Part shown: positions 50,973 to 59,433 of the stretch, piece by piece | Position numbering within the stretch: the stretch's first letter is position 1 | Layout of the letters: every line of letters starts with the position of its first letter | From: Hymenobacter cellulosilyticus | Lineage (GTDB): Bacteria; Bacteroidota; Bacteroidia; Cytophagales; Hymenobacteraceae | Reading direction: 5' to 3' | Assembly: GCF_022919215.1 (NCBI RefSeq) | Contig: NZ_CP095046.1 | Coordinates: forward strand, 5,198,501-5,262,500 | Length of the DNA stretch: 64,000 nucleotides | The notes under the pieces: generated by a model | The model's database searches: none | What the model saw: only the letters and a program-made list of their open reading frames with translations | Told to the model about the DNA's origin: nothing | Made by a program: the position numbers and the translations under genes

Positions 50973-51566
50973 TTAGTCGAACGTAGATTCCAGGTGATCT
51001 AGATTACTATTCCATTCGGATGGCGGACTCAAGGAGTAGATAACCTCATCGTCGAGCACGGAATAAGGCCGGTAAACTTTGGCGTATACGCTCGAAACAT
51101 GGGCCGAAGAGTCGAAATGCACCCACAGCATGGGGTAGCGCCCCGCCCACGCTACCGGGCGGGTGTAGGTAAACGTCGTACTCCGGTCGTGGGCAGGGGT
51201 GCTACCCACACTACTGCTATGCACTGCCGAATCAGCTGTGGCCTGGCGCATCCAGGCTTCTATATCTAGCGTGTCGGTTTCGTTGGCGCCTTGCTTGTTA
51301 GTGCTGCGCATGCTCAGGTTATAGGTTTCACTGCCTTCCTCGGAAAGCATAGTGTAAGGCCGCCCCAGAATGTGCACCACTTGCCGCATGCTCATGCCCG
51401 GTTGCACCCGCCGTATCCGGGCCGCAGTGACCTTACCAGCTACGTCGCGCCAGAAGAAAAAGTCCAGGACGACGCTGGTATTTACCACAAATAGTACGAA
51501 GCCCAGTACTAGGCTGCCCACAATAGCAAGGCCCTTTAGAAAGCGTTTCAACGACGATAAGGTCAA
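50973..51566 (-). CDS. Membrane-anchored protein with a BamE/SmpA-like motif
   Basis: The 197-residue protein has an N-terminal membrane helix (GLAIVGSLVLGFVLFVV) and then RIRRVQPGMSMRQVVHILGRP, a motif of BamE/SmpA-like folds. A Ser/Thr-rich middle and a beta-rich C-terminus (YPMLWVHFDSSAHVSSVYAK) follow. It is convergent with the VOC gene (12 bases between). The function is unknown. Confidence 0.68.
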   Translation of the reverse strand: MTLSSLKRFLKGLAIVGSLVLGFVLFVVNTSVVLDFFFWRDVAGKVTAARIRRVQPGMSMRQVVHILGRPYTMLSEEGSETYNLSMRSTNKQGANETDTLDIEAWMRQATADSAVHSSSVGSTPAHDRSTTFTYTRPVAWAGRYPMLWVHFDSSAHVSSVYAKVYRPYSVLDDEVIYSLSPPSEWNSNLDHLESTFD

Positions 51567-51636
51567 AAGGAAAAGTAGATGGGTACGGGCATCAAACGTT
51601 GCGCTGCTTTCAACAGGTATACTCAGGCGGCCGCCT

Positions 51637-52347
51637 CTACTTGGTCAACCGAAACGACAGCCCCGCCCGAAACGCCTGGGAATACACCTCATTGGCTTCA
51701 CCCGCTACGTCACCGCCATAGTTGGTCAGCCCATACGAGTAGCCCAGCGACAAACCAACTTCCTTGTAGTAGGCCGTCAGGTTGAGGCGGCCGCGCACGT
51801 CGACATCGGGGTGGGCATGGCCCCGCTTGGTGGTGTAGCTCACCCCCTTGCCGCTCACGGCCTCGCCCCGCTCCTCGCTGTGTAGCAGATAGCCCGCTTC
51901 CGGCCCGGCCGTCAGATCCAGCGCAACGCTACCCAGCTCAAAGCGGTGACCAAAAAAGGGATGCACATTGATGAAATTATTGGTTAGCGTGGTGTGGCCA
52001 TCAGTTTGAATAACGTTGCTGTTTCGGTCGAGAACCGAAGTGATTTGCACCCGGCTGCGCAGCACGTCGTAGCCGGCCTGCACGCCCAGCAGGTTCTGCC
52101 CGCCGGTTAGGCGCTGCCACTGCCCGGCCAGCCCGTAGGAAAAGGCCGGGCGGCGGCCGTAGGCGTTGGTGGTGTAAGGTCCCGTTCCGGCTCCCAGGGT
52201 GGGCATAATAATGGTGGAGTTGCTGCTGGCCGCCGCTCCACGGTAAGCCGCCGCGCCCGAGTTCAGGTGAATCGAGAATTCGGTGCGCTGCCCGTAGCTG
52301 AAATGGGCGGCTAGGGCACCAAGGAAAAATAGCGTGAACTTCTTCAT
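51637..52347 (-). CDS. Predicted outer membrane beta-barrel protein
   Basis: The ATG at 52347 gives a signal peptide (KKFTLFFLGALAAHFSYG) and 236 residues of alternating beta pattern. The last strand ends FRAGLSFRLTK. The domain looks like the porin-family/opacity barrels of Bacteroidota. Its substrate or role is unknown. The longer ORF to 52419 was rejected. Confidence 0.72.
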   Translation of the reverse strand: MKKFTLFFLGALAAHFSYGQRTEFSIHLNSGAAAYRGAAASSNSTIIMPTLGAGTGPYTTNAYGRRPAFSYGLAGQWQRLTGGQNLLGVQAGYDVLRSRVQITSVLDRNSNVIQTDGHTTLTNNFINVHPFFGHRFELGSVALDLTAGPEAGYLLHSEERGEAVSGKGVSYTTKRGHAHPDVDVRGRLNLTAYYKEVGLSLGYSYGLTNYGGDVAGEANEVYSQAFRAGLSFRLTK

Positions 52348-52436
52348 AACGACTACTACAGGTAAGGACATTTTAAGAATGAGCAGGCAACCTGGGCAAA
52401 GGTTGTAAACTTCCCCCAAGAATTTTCCCGGGCCGA

Positions 52437-54368
52437 ATGGGTTTTGTGCCCGATATTACCGCCGCTATGCCCAAACCAACCGCCACGCTGCCCTACCTCA
52501 TCATCGACTTCGACAGCACCTTTACCCAGGTCGAAGGCCTGGACGAGCTGGCCGACATTGCCCTGCAGGGCCACCCCGACCGGGAGAAAGTAGTCGGCGA
52601 AATCCGGGCCCTCACCGACCAGGGCATGAGCGGCAACCTCAGCTTCTCGGAGTCCTTGAAGCAGCGGCTGGCCTTGCTGCCGGCCCGGCGCGAACATCTG
52701 CCCCTGCTGGTGGCGCAGCTCAAGGGCAAGGTTTCGGAAAGCATCGTGCGCAACCGCAGCTTCTTCGAGCGGTTTCCGGGCCGGGTTTATATCGTGAGCA
52801 GCGGCTTCCGGGAGTTTATCGAGCCTGTGGTGGCCGACTTTGGCATTCAGGCCGACCACGTGCTGGCCAACACCTTTACCTTCGACGAGACGGGCCGCAT
52901 CAGCGGCTTCGACCCCGACAACGTGCTGAGCCGCGACGGGGGCAAGATTCTGCAGCTCCAGCAGCTCGACCTCGAAGGCGACGTGTACGTGCTCGGCGAC
53001 GGCTACACCGACTACCAGATCCGGGAGGCCGGCCTGGCCAACCGCTTCTATGCCTTTACCGAAAACGTCAGCCGCGAAGCCGTAGTGGCCCGCGCCGACG
53101 AAGTGCTGCCTTCTTTCGACGAGTTTCTCTATCAGAACAAGCTACCCATGACCCTGAGCTACCCCAAAAACCGCATTAAGGTATTGCTGCTCGAAAACCC
53201 CGACGTGCGCGCCGCCGAGCTGTTTCGCGCCGAAGGCTACCAGGTTGATTCCGTGCCCGGCGGCCTCGACGAAGAGGAGCTGCTGGAGCGCATCGAGGGC
53301 GTAAGCATTCTGGGTATCCGGAGCAAAACCCAGGTAACGGCGCGGGTGCTGGAACGGGCCAACCGCCTGATTGCCATCGGCGCCTTCTGCATCGGCACCA
53401 ACCAGATTGACCTCACCGAGGCCATGAAGCGCGGCGTGGCTGTCTTCAACGCGCCCTTCTCCAACACCCGCTCGGTAGTCGAGCTGGCCCTGGGCGAAAT
53501 CATCGTGCTGGCCCGCCGCATTCCGGAGAAAAACCCTAAGATGCACCAGGGCGAGTGGGATAAGTCGGCCAAGGGCTCGTTTGAAATCCGGGGCAAAAAG
53601 CTGGGCATCGTGGGCTACGGCAACATCGGCTCTCAGCTGTCAGTAGTAGCCGAGGCCGTGGGCATGCAGGTGCTCTACTACGACGTAGCCGAAAAGCTGC
53701 AGCTGGGCAACGCCGTGCGCTGCCGCACCCTGCAGGAGCTCCTGCAGCAAGCCGACATCGTGACCCTGCACGTGGACGGCCGCAAGGACAATACCAACCT
53801 GATTGGCGCCGCCGAGCTGGCGTTGATGAAGCCCGGCGCCATCCTGCTCAACAACGCCCGCGGCCACGTGGTGGATGTGCCGGCCCTGGCCGCGGCCCTG
53901 CGCAGCGGCCACCTCGGCGGCGCGGCTGTCGACGTGTTTCCCTACGAGCCCAAGACCAACGACGAAGGCTTTGAAAGCGAGCTGCGGGGCCTGCCCAACG
54001 TGCTGCTCACGCCCCATATCGGCGGCAGCACGGCCGAGGCCCAGCGCAACATTGCCGAGTTTGTGCCCGAGCGGATTATGCAGTACATCAACACTGGCAA
54101 TACCCAGCAGAGCGTCAACTTCCCCAACATTCAGCTGCCGACCCAGCAGGCTCACCGCCTGATTCACATTCACGCTAACGTGCCCGGCGTGCTGGCCCGC
54201 ATCAACAACGTGCTGGCCGCCCACCACGTCAACATCCTGGGACAGTACCTGAAAACCAACGAGCAGATCGGCTACGTGATTACCGACATCAACCAGGAGT
54301 ACGACCAGGAGGTGATTCAGGCCCTGCGCGAGGTAGAGCACACCATTAAGTTTCGGGTTCTGTACTAA
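52437..54368 (+). CDS. serA: Fused phosphoserine phosphatase (SerB) and D-3-phosphoglycerate dehydrogenase (SerA)
   Basis: The 643-residue protein catalyses the first and last steps of serine synthesis. Residues about 18-230 are a HAD phosphatase: IIDFDSTFTQVEGLDELAD (nucleophile D24, acid D26), VYIVSSGFREF, and GDGYTDYQI. From about 245 it is a dehydrogenase: the Rossmann loop GYGNIGSQ near 392, NNARGHVVDVPAL, and PHIGGSTAEAQ. An ACT domain (HIHANVPGVLARINNVLAAHH, YVITDINQEYDQEV) ends it. The ATG at 52437 gives MGFVPD; 52467 (MPKPTATLPY) is equally possible. The transaminase SerC is not nearby. Confidence 0.92.
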   Translation: MGFVPDITAAMPKPTATLPYLIIDFDSTFTQVEGLDELADIALQGHPDREKVVGEIRALTDQGMSGNLSFSESLKQRLALLPARREHLPLLVAQLKGKVSESIVRNRSFFERFPGRVYIVSSGFREFIEPVVADFGIQADHVLANTFTFDETGRISGFDPDNVLSRDGGKILQLQQLDLEGDVYVLGDGYTDYQIREAGLANRFYAFTENVSREAVVARADEVLPSFDEFLYQNKLPMTLSYPKNRIKVLLLENPDVRAAELFRAEGYQVDSVPGGLDEEELLERIEGVSILGIRSKTQVTARVLERANRLIAIGAFCIGTNQIDLTEAMKRGVAVFNAPFSNTRSVVELALGEIIVLARRIPEKNPKMHQGEWDKSAKGSFEIRGKKLGIVGYGNIGSQLSVVAEAVGMQVLYYDVAEKLQLGNAVRCRTLQELLQQADIVTLHVDGRKDNTNLIGAAELALMKPGAILLNNARGHVVDVPALAAALRSGHLGGAAVDVFPYEPKTNDEGFESELRGLPNVLLTPHIGGSTAEAQRNIAEFVPERIMQYINTGNTQQSVNFPNIQLPTQQAHRLIHIHANVPGVLARINNVLAAHHVNILGQYLKTNEQIGYVITDINQEYDQEVIQALREVEHTIKFRVLY

Positions 54369-54418
54369 GCAGGATTACGGCTAACGAGAAAACCTTTCAG
54401 TCACACACCGGCCCTCTT

Positions 54419-54904
54419 ATGCTTGCGTTCCTTGTAGCAACCAACCTTTTTGCTTCTGCAGCCGCTGCACTACCCGGCTGGGCCCAAACCCGCTGGCAAC
54501 AGTCTGGGCTGGAGAAAACCTACGCGCGCACTTCTTACCTCCAGCCCGGTTTCTTACAAGCCGATTTCAACGGTGACGGAAAACAGGACGTGGCCATCTT
54601 GGTCACCCGCAAGCAAACCCAAAGCCGGGGAATTCTGATTTTACATCAGGGCCTTCCCCAGCACCATCTACTGGGTGGAGGCAAGGGGCCAGAACTGCTG
54701 CAGGGTAGCTTTACCGGTTTCTTTTCCTGGAGCCTATACACCAAGCCGAGTACGTTTGAGATACTACTGGATAAAACGGACACTCTAGCCGAGCGCACCG
54801 TAAAACTCCGCTACCCGACCATCGAAATGGGCAATGAAGAGGGCCCAATCGGCATGATTTATTGGAATGGCAGCAAGTATATCTGGCTGTATCAAACCTG
54901 CTGA
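54419..54904 (+). CDS. Secreted protein with FG-GAP-like motif
   Basis: The 161-residue protein begins with a hydrophobic signal (LAFLVATNLFASAAAALPG). A calcium-binding FG-GAP/VCBS-type motif DFNGDGKQDVAILV follows near residue 49, then beta-rich sequence ending YWNGSKYIWLYQTC. The motif is similar to GDLNRDAFPDQIVVL in the lipoprotein at 58701. Such domains occur in hypothetical periplasmic proteins of Bacteroidota. The function is unknown. Confidence 0.68.
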   Translation: MLAFLVATNLFASAAAALPGWAQTRWQQSGLEKTYARTSYLQPGFLQADFNGDGKQDVAILVTRKQTQSRGILILHQGLPQHHLLGGGKGPELLQGSFTGFFSWSLYTKPSTFEILLDKTDTLAERTVKLRYPTIEMGNEEGPIGMIYWNGSKYIWLYQTC

Positions 54905-54999
54905 CATACTCCGCAGCGTCAGAGCTTGTGCCAGGCGAAGCGCCCCATTGAATTCCAGTTGCTCAACCAAGGCTTGACCAAAGTAAGTTGCTTCAAAGT

Positions 55000-55599
55000 A
55001 TGTCAGTTGCCCTGTTTCCGTTCGAAATTCACCTTACGACGGGCAGCTTATCCGCGGACCAGGTACGTGCTTTCGTGCGAGCCTGCGAAGCGCTGCAAGC
55101 CAAGCCCCTGCTGATTGAGCTAGCCCGGGGGCAGCACCAGCAGCAGCCCATGCTCAGTAAGGTGCTGCTCCTTCCCGATTTGCCCGCCGCCCTGGCCGCC
55201 GCTACCGCCGATGCCGAGCTACTAGGGTTTCGCCAGTTACCGGTGCAGCGGGTCAAGATTGAGGTGCCGGCTGACTACCCCTACTTAGCTACTCCGGCGG
55301 CCGGCGCAGCGTTTCGGCCCTACTACGAATGGCACGGCCGGGTACCGTATGAGCAGGTGTCCTCGTTGCTGGCCGTCTGTACCCAGCACGGCGCGCACCT
55401 GTCGCGCAATGCCCTGAAAGATGCCGCCGCGACGCGCTTTGTTACGCTGCGGGAATTTGGCCCGGCCACGGTGTTTCGGCAGCGGCTGGCGCAGCTGCAG
55501 CACGCCTTGCAGCCCGAGTGGCCCATTCAAAAGCAGCAGGCCGAATATTGCCTCTACGACAGCAACAGCGGGCTCGACCAGGGCTGGCTGCCAAACTAA
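55000..55599 (+). CDS. Conserved-looking protein of unknown function, partner of a nucleotidyltransferase
   Basis: The ATG at 55000 (MSVALFPFEIHL) gives 199 residues; a TTG at 54988 would add four. There is no signal or membrane segment. Patterned stretches include KPLLIELARGQHQQQPMLSK, YYEWHGRVPYEQV, HGAHLSRNALKD, TRFVTLREFG and AEYCLYDSNSGLDQGWL, which look like conserved active or binding sites. I do not recognise the family. The nucleotidyltransferase gene follows after 12 bases, so the two are an operon. An antitoxin of the AbiEi winged-helix type is not seen. Confidence 0.68.
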   Translation: MSVALFPFEIHLTTGSLSADQVRAFVRACEALQAKPLLIELARGQHQQQPMLSKVLLLPDLPAALAAATADAELLGFRQLPVQRVKIEVPADYPYLATPAAGAAFRPYYEWHGRVPYEQVSSLLAVCTQHGAHLSRNALKDAAATRFVTLREFGPATVFRQRLAQLQHALQPEWPIQKQQAEYCLYDSNSGLDQGWLPN

Positions 55600-55611
55600 T
55601 CCTAGTCGAGT

Positions 55612-56661
55612 ATGGATATTTTAACCGTACAACAGCGCGAATTCCTGGTCTACGAAGCCTTTATTCGCCGGGCCGCCCAGCTCAATCTACCCTTCATGCT
55701 CAAGGGCAGCTACGTGACGCGGCAGTACTTTGCCAACCCTGCCGACCGTATCCCCGGCGACCTGGACTGGCTGTATATGGAGCCGCTGGCTGAAGTCAGT
55801 AGTGCCCGGGAGGTGTTCAACGACTGGGTAGTGCAGGTTACCGAGCAAGCCGCCCACGACGGGGTGAGGTTCCGCAGCTTCCGGGAAAACGCGTTTTGGC
55901 GCACGATTGACTACGCCATGGATGACGACTTCCCGACCGTCAATACCGACCTAGCTTATTGGCTCGACGGCGAGGAAAAGCTCGATGAAATTCCGCTCGA
56001 TATTTCCTTCAACCTGCCCCTGAGCGTACCTAGCGTGCCCCTGCTCTACCGTCCTTTGCACGGGGAGCCGTTCTTGGTGCCACACACGGCCCCGCTGGCG
56101 CTGCAGATTTCCTGGAAAATTCACCAAACGCTGGTGCGCCCCCGGTTCAAGGACCTTTTCGACCTGATTCACCTGCTGCGCCACCCCGACTTCACCTACA
56201 CGACCCGTCAGCAAGCTCTGCAGGCCCTAGTCGACGAGTGCCAGACCGATGAGACCAATGTCCACCGCCTACGCCACCTAGTAGCGGGCAAGCTGGCACC
56301 GCTGTTTCCCGACGGTGTTTCCGCGTCCTGGGATGCTTGGCGGCATGGAATACAGCCCCGGGGGCGTAATATTATCTTCTACTTTCGCGAGCAAGCAGAG
56401 TTTCTAACCAACGAGACAAACCTGCCAACTCACCTGTCCGATTTCGAGGCGCAAGTGCGGGAAGCATTTCAGCAGGCTGGCTTCGAACAGGCCTTACCAC
56501 ACTTGCCCGTGCCCACCAAGTTCAAGCCACAACCAAAACTCGTTGCGAAGGCAGCCACACTAGCCGATTCGGGCTCTGCTCAGGCCTCAGGCACCAAATC
56601 TTCTGCGGTTACCAAACTACCCTGGTCCTGGCGCGACGCCTTTAACAAGCTTTTCAGGTAG
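55612..56661 (+). CDS. AbiEii-like nucleotidyltransferase-family protein
   Basis: The 349-residue protein shows the minimal nucleotidyltransferase pattern of AbiEii/AbiGii toxins: FMLKGSYVTRQY (the GS motif), DRIPGDLDWLYM (D-x-D), then DEIPLDISFNLP, with LALQISWKIHQTLVRPRFKD and LFDLIHLLRHPDF matching the family's helical part. The tail is Ser/Ala/Lys-rich and may be disordered. AbiEii toxins transfer NTP residues to RNA targets; that chemistry is inferred here. It is coupled to the upstream unknown gene and ends at the 28-bp-stem terminator. It could be a type IV toxin relative or a housekeeping enzyme. Confidence 0.68.
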   Translation: MDILTVQQREFLVYEAFIRRAAQLNLPFMLKGSYVTRQYFANPADRIPGDLDWLYMEPLAEVSSAREVFNDWVVQVTEQAAHDGVRFRSFRENAFWRTIDYAMDDDFPTVNTDLAYWLDGEEKLDEIPLDISFNLPLSVPSVPLLYRPLHGEPFLVPHTAPLALQISWKIHQTLVRPRFKDLFDLIHLLRHPDFTYTTRQQALQALVDECQTDETNVHRLRHLVAGKLAPLFPDGVSASWDAWRHGIQPRGRNIIFYFREQAEFLTNETNLPTHLSDFEAQVREAFQQAGFEQALPHLPVPTKFKPQPKLVAKAATLADSGSAQASGTKSSAVTKLPWSWRDAFNKLFR

Positions 56662-56692
56662 CCGGTCCGCGTGCGTCGGCTGGGTGCCCAGG

Positions 56693-56750
56693 CACGATAC
56701 CAACAAGAAAGGCGGCTCCCGTGGGAGCCGCCTTTCTTGTTGGTATCGTG
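56693..56750. terminator. Bidirectional terminator with perfect 28-bp stem
   Basis: Positions 56693-56720 are the exact inverse of 56723-56750, separated by GT only. It lies between the nucleotidyltransferase gene and the convergent PA14 gene. Confidence 0.9.
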
Positions 56751-56759
56751 TCAGCTGCT

Positions 56760-58394
56760 TTAGTTGCTGCCCAGCGGCGCGGTAGGCACCGGGTCAGCTT
56801 TCGGGTTGCGCAGCTGCAGCTGCTCCCGGGTCGTGACGGTACCCACGGTCATGCGCAGGTTATAGTCGCCGGCGGGCAGGCCCGTAAAGTCCAGGGTCTG
56901 GTGATGGGCACCTTTGGGCTGGCGGCGGTAGTCCGACACGCGGACCGGTGCGCCATTCTGGTTGTAGAGCACCCAGCCCATCGGGATTTCCTCGGGCAGT
57001 TCGTAGCGCAGCTGCACCACGCCGTTGCTGGGGTTGGGGTAGATGCTCATCTTATTGGCTCCTACGCCGGGCTTGCTGCTGGCCATGGCCACGGCCGTAG
57101 GCTCCTCTGACTTGGCTGGCTTGAGCTTCCACATCTGGTTTTCCTTACCGGTATAGCGCCACTGCTGTATGGTACCTGCCGCCGAGTCCTTGGCCGTCAG
57201 AGCCTTGTTGCTATGCTTGGCCAGCAGCTTATAGTAGCCGTTTTCGGTGGGCTCGATGCGCCATACCTGGTTGTTGCCGCTGTAGTAGGGCCACAAATCC
57301 ATTTCGGCCCCGTTGGAAGTGGAGCTGCCCAGTACTTCCAGCACCCGGTTGTTGCCGGGTACCACCAGGCGGTAGAAGCCGTCGGCCAGCCGCTCAATGC
57401 GCCACTGGGGCTCTTGGTTGCGGCTATCGGCCTCTTTGCTGGCCGTGCCCAGCCCGTTGTAGATACGGCTGTTGGGGCGCGAAGGGTCGTCGATTTCGAG
57501 GGGTTTGCCCGTGGTGCGCGAGGTCAGCACGTACACGCCGGGCTCCAGAGCCGGGGCTGGCGGAGTTTCTTTGGCGGCCTTCGCGGCAGCTTTGGCCGTG
57601 GCTTTTTCAGCCTTGGCAATGGCCGGATCGGGTTTAGCCGGGGCCGGAGCCGCCTTAGCTACTTTCGCCTCGGGCTTGGCTACCGGGGCCGGAGCGGGCT
57701 TGGCCTCGCGGGGCTTGGGCTCTACTTTGGCTTTGGCTACCACTTTAGCCGGGGCAGCAGGCGCGGGTTTTGGGGCGGCCGGAGCCGCCGCTACCGCCGT
57801 ACCGGCCGGGTCGGGCAGGCTTGAAGAGCCTTGCGGATACAGATAAGCAGTTGGAATTACCTGGGGTCCTTGGCCGGGCGGGGCCCACATCATCTGAAAC
57901 TGGGCTTCGCCTTCGCCGGCGGCAAACTCAATCTTGATGGTTGTTTTCTCGCCGGCGGCCAGGGCAATGCCGCTGCTACCGGTGGCACCGACTTTATTGC
58001 CGTTGAAGGTGTCGATGATCTTCTTGCCGTTGACCCACACGCGCACTTCATCCACGGTTTTGCCGATGAAGCGGTAGCTGCCCGTGGCCGGGGCCGCCAG
58101 CAGCCCTTCCCAGCGGATGGAGAAGTTGTCGTCCGAGAGGTCGGGGCCGGGAGCACCCGTGCCCCAGTTGAAGCTGATAGACGGATCTACGCGCTGCTGC
58201 AGAGGCGCTCCGGCCAGACTACCATTGGCAAAGTAGCTGCCAGTCAGGCCCGAACCGGCGCCTTGCGCGGGCTGCGAAGTGAAGAGAAACGGCGAGCCGC
58301 CAAGGTCGTGACCAGACGTGGTGGCACTCAGAGCCGTTGTTGTTGCGCCGGCACAAAGACCGGTCACCAGCGAGCAAAGTATCAAGCGACGCAC
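56760..58394 (-). CDS. Secreted PA14 - ricin-type lectin - T9SS sorting domain protein
   Basis: A GTG at 58394 (VRRLILCSLVTGLCAG) gives a signal peptide and 544 residues; the ORF extends to 58511 without one. Order: PA14-like glycan-binding domain (GLTGSYFANGSLAGAPLQQR, FSIRWEGLLAAPATGSYRF, VWVNGKKIIDTF); an Ala/Pro/Lys linker (about 110 residues); a ricin B-like beta-trefoil (GVYVLTSRTTGKPLEIDD, NNQVWRIEPTENGYYKLLAK, QMWKLKP); and a C-terminal T9SS sorting domain (MSIYPNPSNGVVQLRYELP, GLPAGDYNLRMTVG). It should be exported by type IX and bind carbohydrate. No catalytic domain is seen. Confidence 0.85.
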   Translation of the reverse strand: MRRLILCSLVTGLCAGATTTALSATTSGHDLGGSPFLFTSQPAQGAGSGLTGSYFANGSLAGAPLQQRVDPSISFNWGTGAPGPDLSDDNFSIRWEGLLAAPATGSYRFIGKTVDEVRVWVNGKKIIDTFNGNKVGATGSSGIALAAGEKTTIKIEFAAGEGEAQFQMMWAPPGQGPQVIPTAYLYPQGSSSLPDPAGTAVAAAPAAPKPAPAAPAKVVAKAKVEPKPREAKPAPAPVAKPEAKVAKAAPAPAKPDPAIAKAEKATAKAAAKAAKETPPAPALEPGVYVLTSRTTGKPLEIDDPSRPNSRIYNGLGTASKEADSRNQEPQWRIERLADGFYRLVVPGNNRVLEVLGSSTSNGAEMDLWPYYSGNNQVWRIEPTENGYYKLLAKHSNKALTAKDSAAGTIQQWRYTGKENQMWKLKPAKSEEPTAVAMASSKPGVGANKMSIYPNPSNGVVQLRYELPEEIPMGWVLYNQNGAPVRVSDYRRQPKGAHHQTLDFTGLPAGDYNLRMTVGTVTTREQLQLRNPKADPVPTAPLGSN

Positions 58395-58700
58395 AGCGGA
58401 ATAGTTTAAGGTTATACAGTTGACAAACCGGCAGACTAGAGAAGGTTTTAGCCGGTCAGCAGCAAATGGCGGCATGAATCTACCGATAATCGGGCAGTCA
58501 TGCCAACTCAACCATGCTTTACCTTGATAACTAGCCTACCGTTCTGGATAAAATGCAAATAACAGACTACCAATCCGTTCCCCATAGCTCAGATAGCCTA
58601 ACTTTTCGTTCCTGTCAAAAATGCAGTTAGTCGGCGCTAGCTCGACGGCGCAGAACGCTGGCACGCGTAAGCCAGCAAGCAGCCCGGCAGCCCGGCTGGC
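58395..58700. other. Intergenic region
   Basis: The 306 bases before the PA14 gene hold no recognised gene. A minus-strand promoter for the PA14 gene should lie here. If translation starts at 58511 instead, the first 117 bases are coding. Confidence 0.4.
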
Positions 58701-59374
58701 TTACTGACCAAACTGCTTGTTGCTGTCGTAGTCGGCGAAGGCAACGCGGCCGAAGTCGCGGATGGTACGGCCGTAGGACTCCACCTTGTCGGGGTCGGTG
58801 GCGTGAAAACTCTCGCCGCCCTCCCGGTGCAAAAACCAGGTGCGGCGGGCCGGGTCGTATTTAAACGTAGTAATGTGCGTCCAGCGCCAGGCACTACCGC
58901 CGTAGTACTCCAAGGAGAAGTAACCGTTTTTGATGGCTATGCCCTGAAACGGGTCACCCATCATGCCGCCACAGCCGGTGCAGAGCACCACTTTATCGTT
59001 GCGGGCCCCAGGGTGTAGCGGCCCGTAGCCGAGCCCAGCAGCAGGAGCAGCGGCCGCGGTGTCTCGTCGCCCATGGTGCTGCTATCGGCGGCCAATGAAC
59101 GCAACACCACTATTTGGTCGGGAAACGCGTCCCGGTTTAAATCTCCTTGGCTCACGGCTTCGACCCGGTAGCCGGCCGGCGTGAAGCGGGCCAGCTCCCG
59201 CACGGAGTCTACCGGCGCGGTCGAGGCTGTAGCAACCCGGGGCGGCGCTTCGGGTGCAACCGGCGCGGCGTGAGGTTGAGCGGCCCGAATTTTATCCTCC
59301 TTCCCTCCTGATTGACAGGCCGGTAAGCTCAGCAAGCCAATTACGGCCCACATAATTTGACAGTATTGGCGCAT
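58701..59374 (-). CDS. Lipoprotein with FG-GAP-like motif (one-base frameshift)
   Basis: The ATG at 59374 gives a lipoprotein signal (AVIGLLSLPAC). GDLNRDAFPDQIVVLRSL is a calcium-loop motif. The frame breaks at 59003-59009 (CTGGGGCCCGC); one base restores ARNDKVVLCTGCGGMMGDPF, then IKNGYFSLEYYGGSAWRWTH and the end at 58701. The C-terminal part follows a pattern often seen in hypothetical Bacteroidota lipoproteins. The function is unknown. Confidence 0.7.
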
Positions 59375-59433
59375 GGGTATTCAGTTTACGAAGACCGGTA
59401 AAAGGAAGGAGGCTTCAACTAAGTGCGGCGGGA

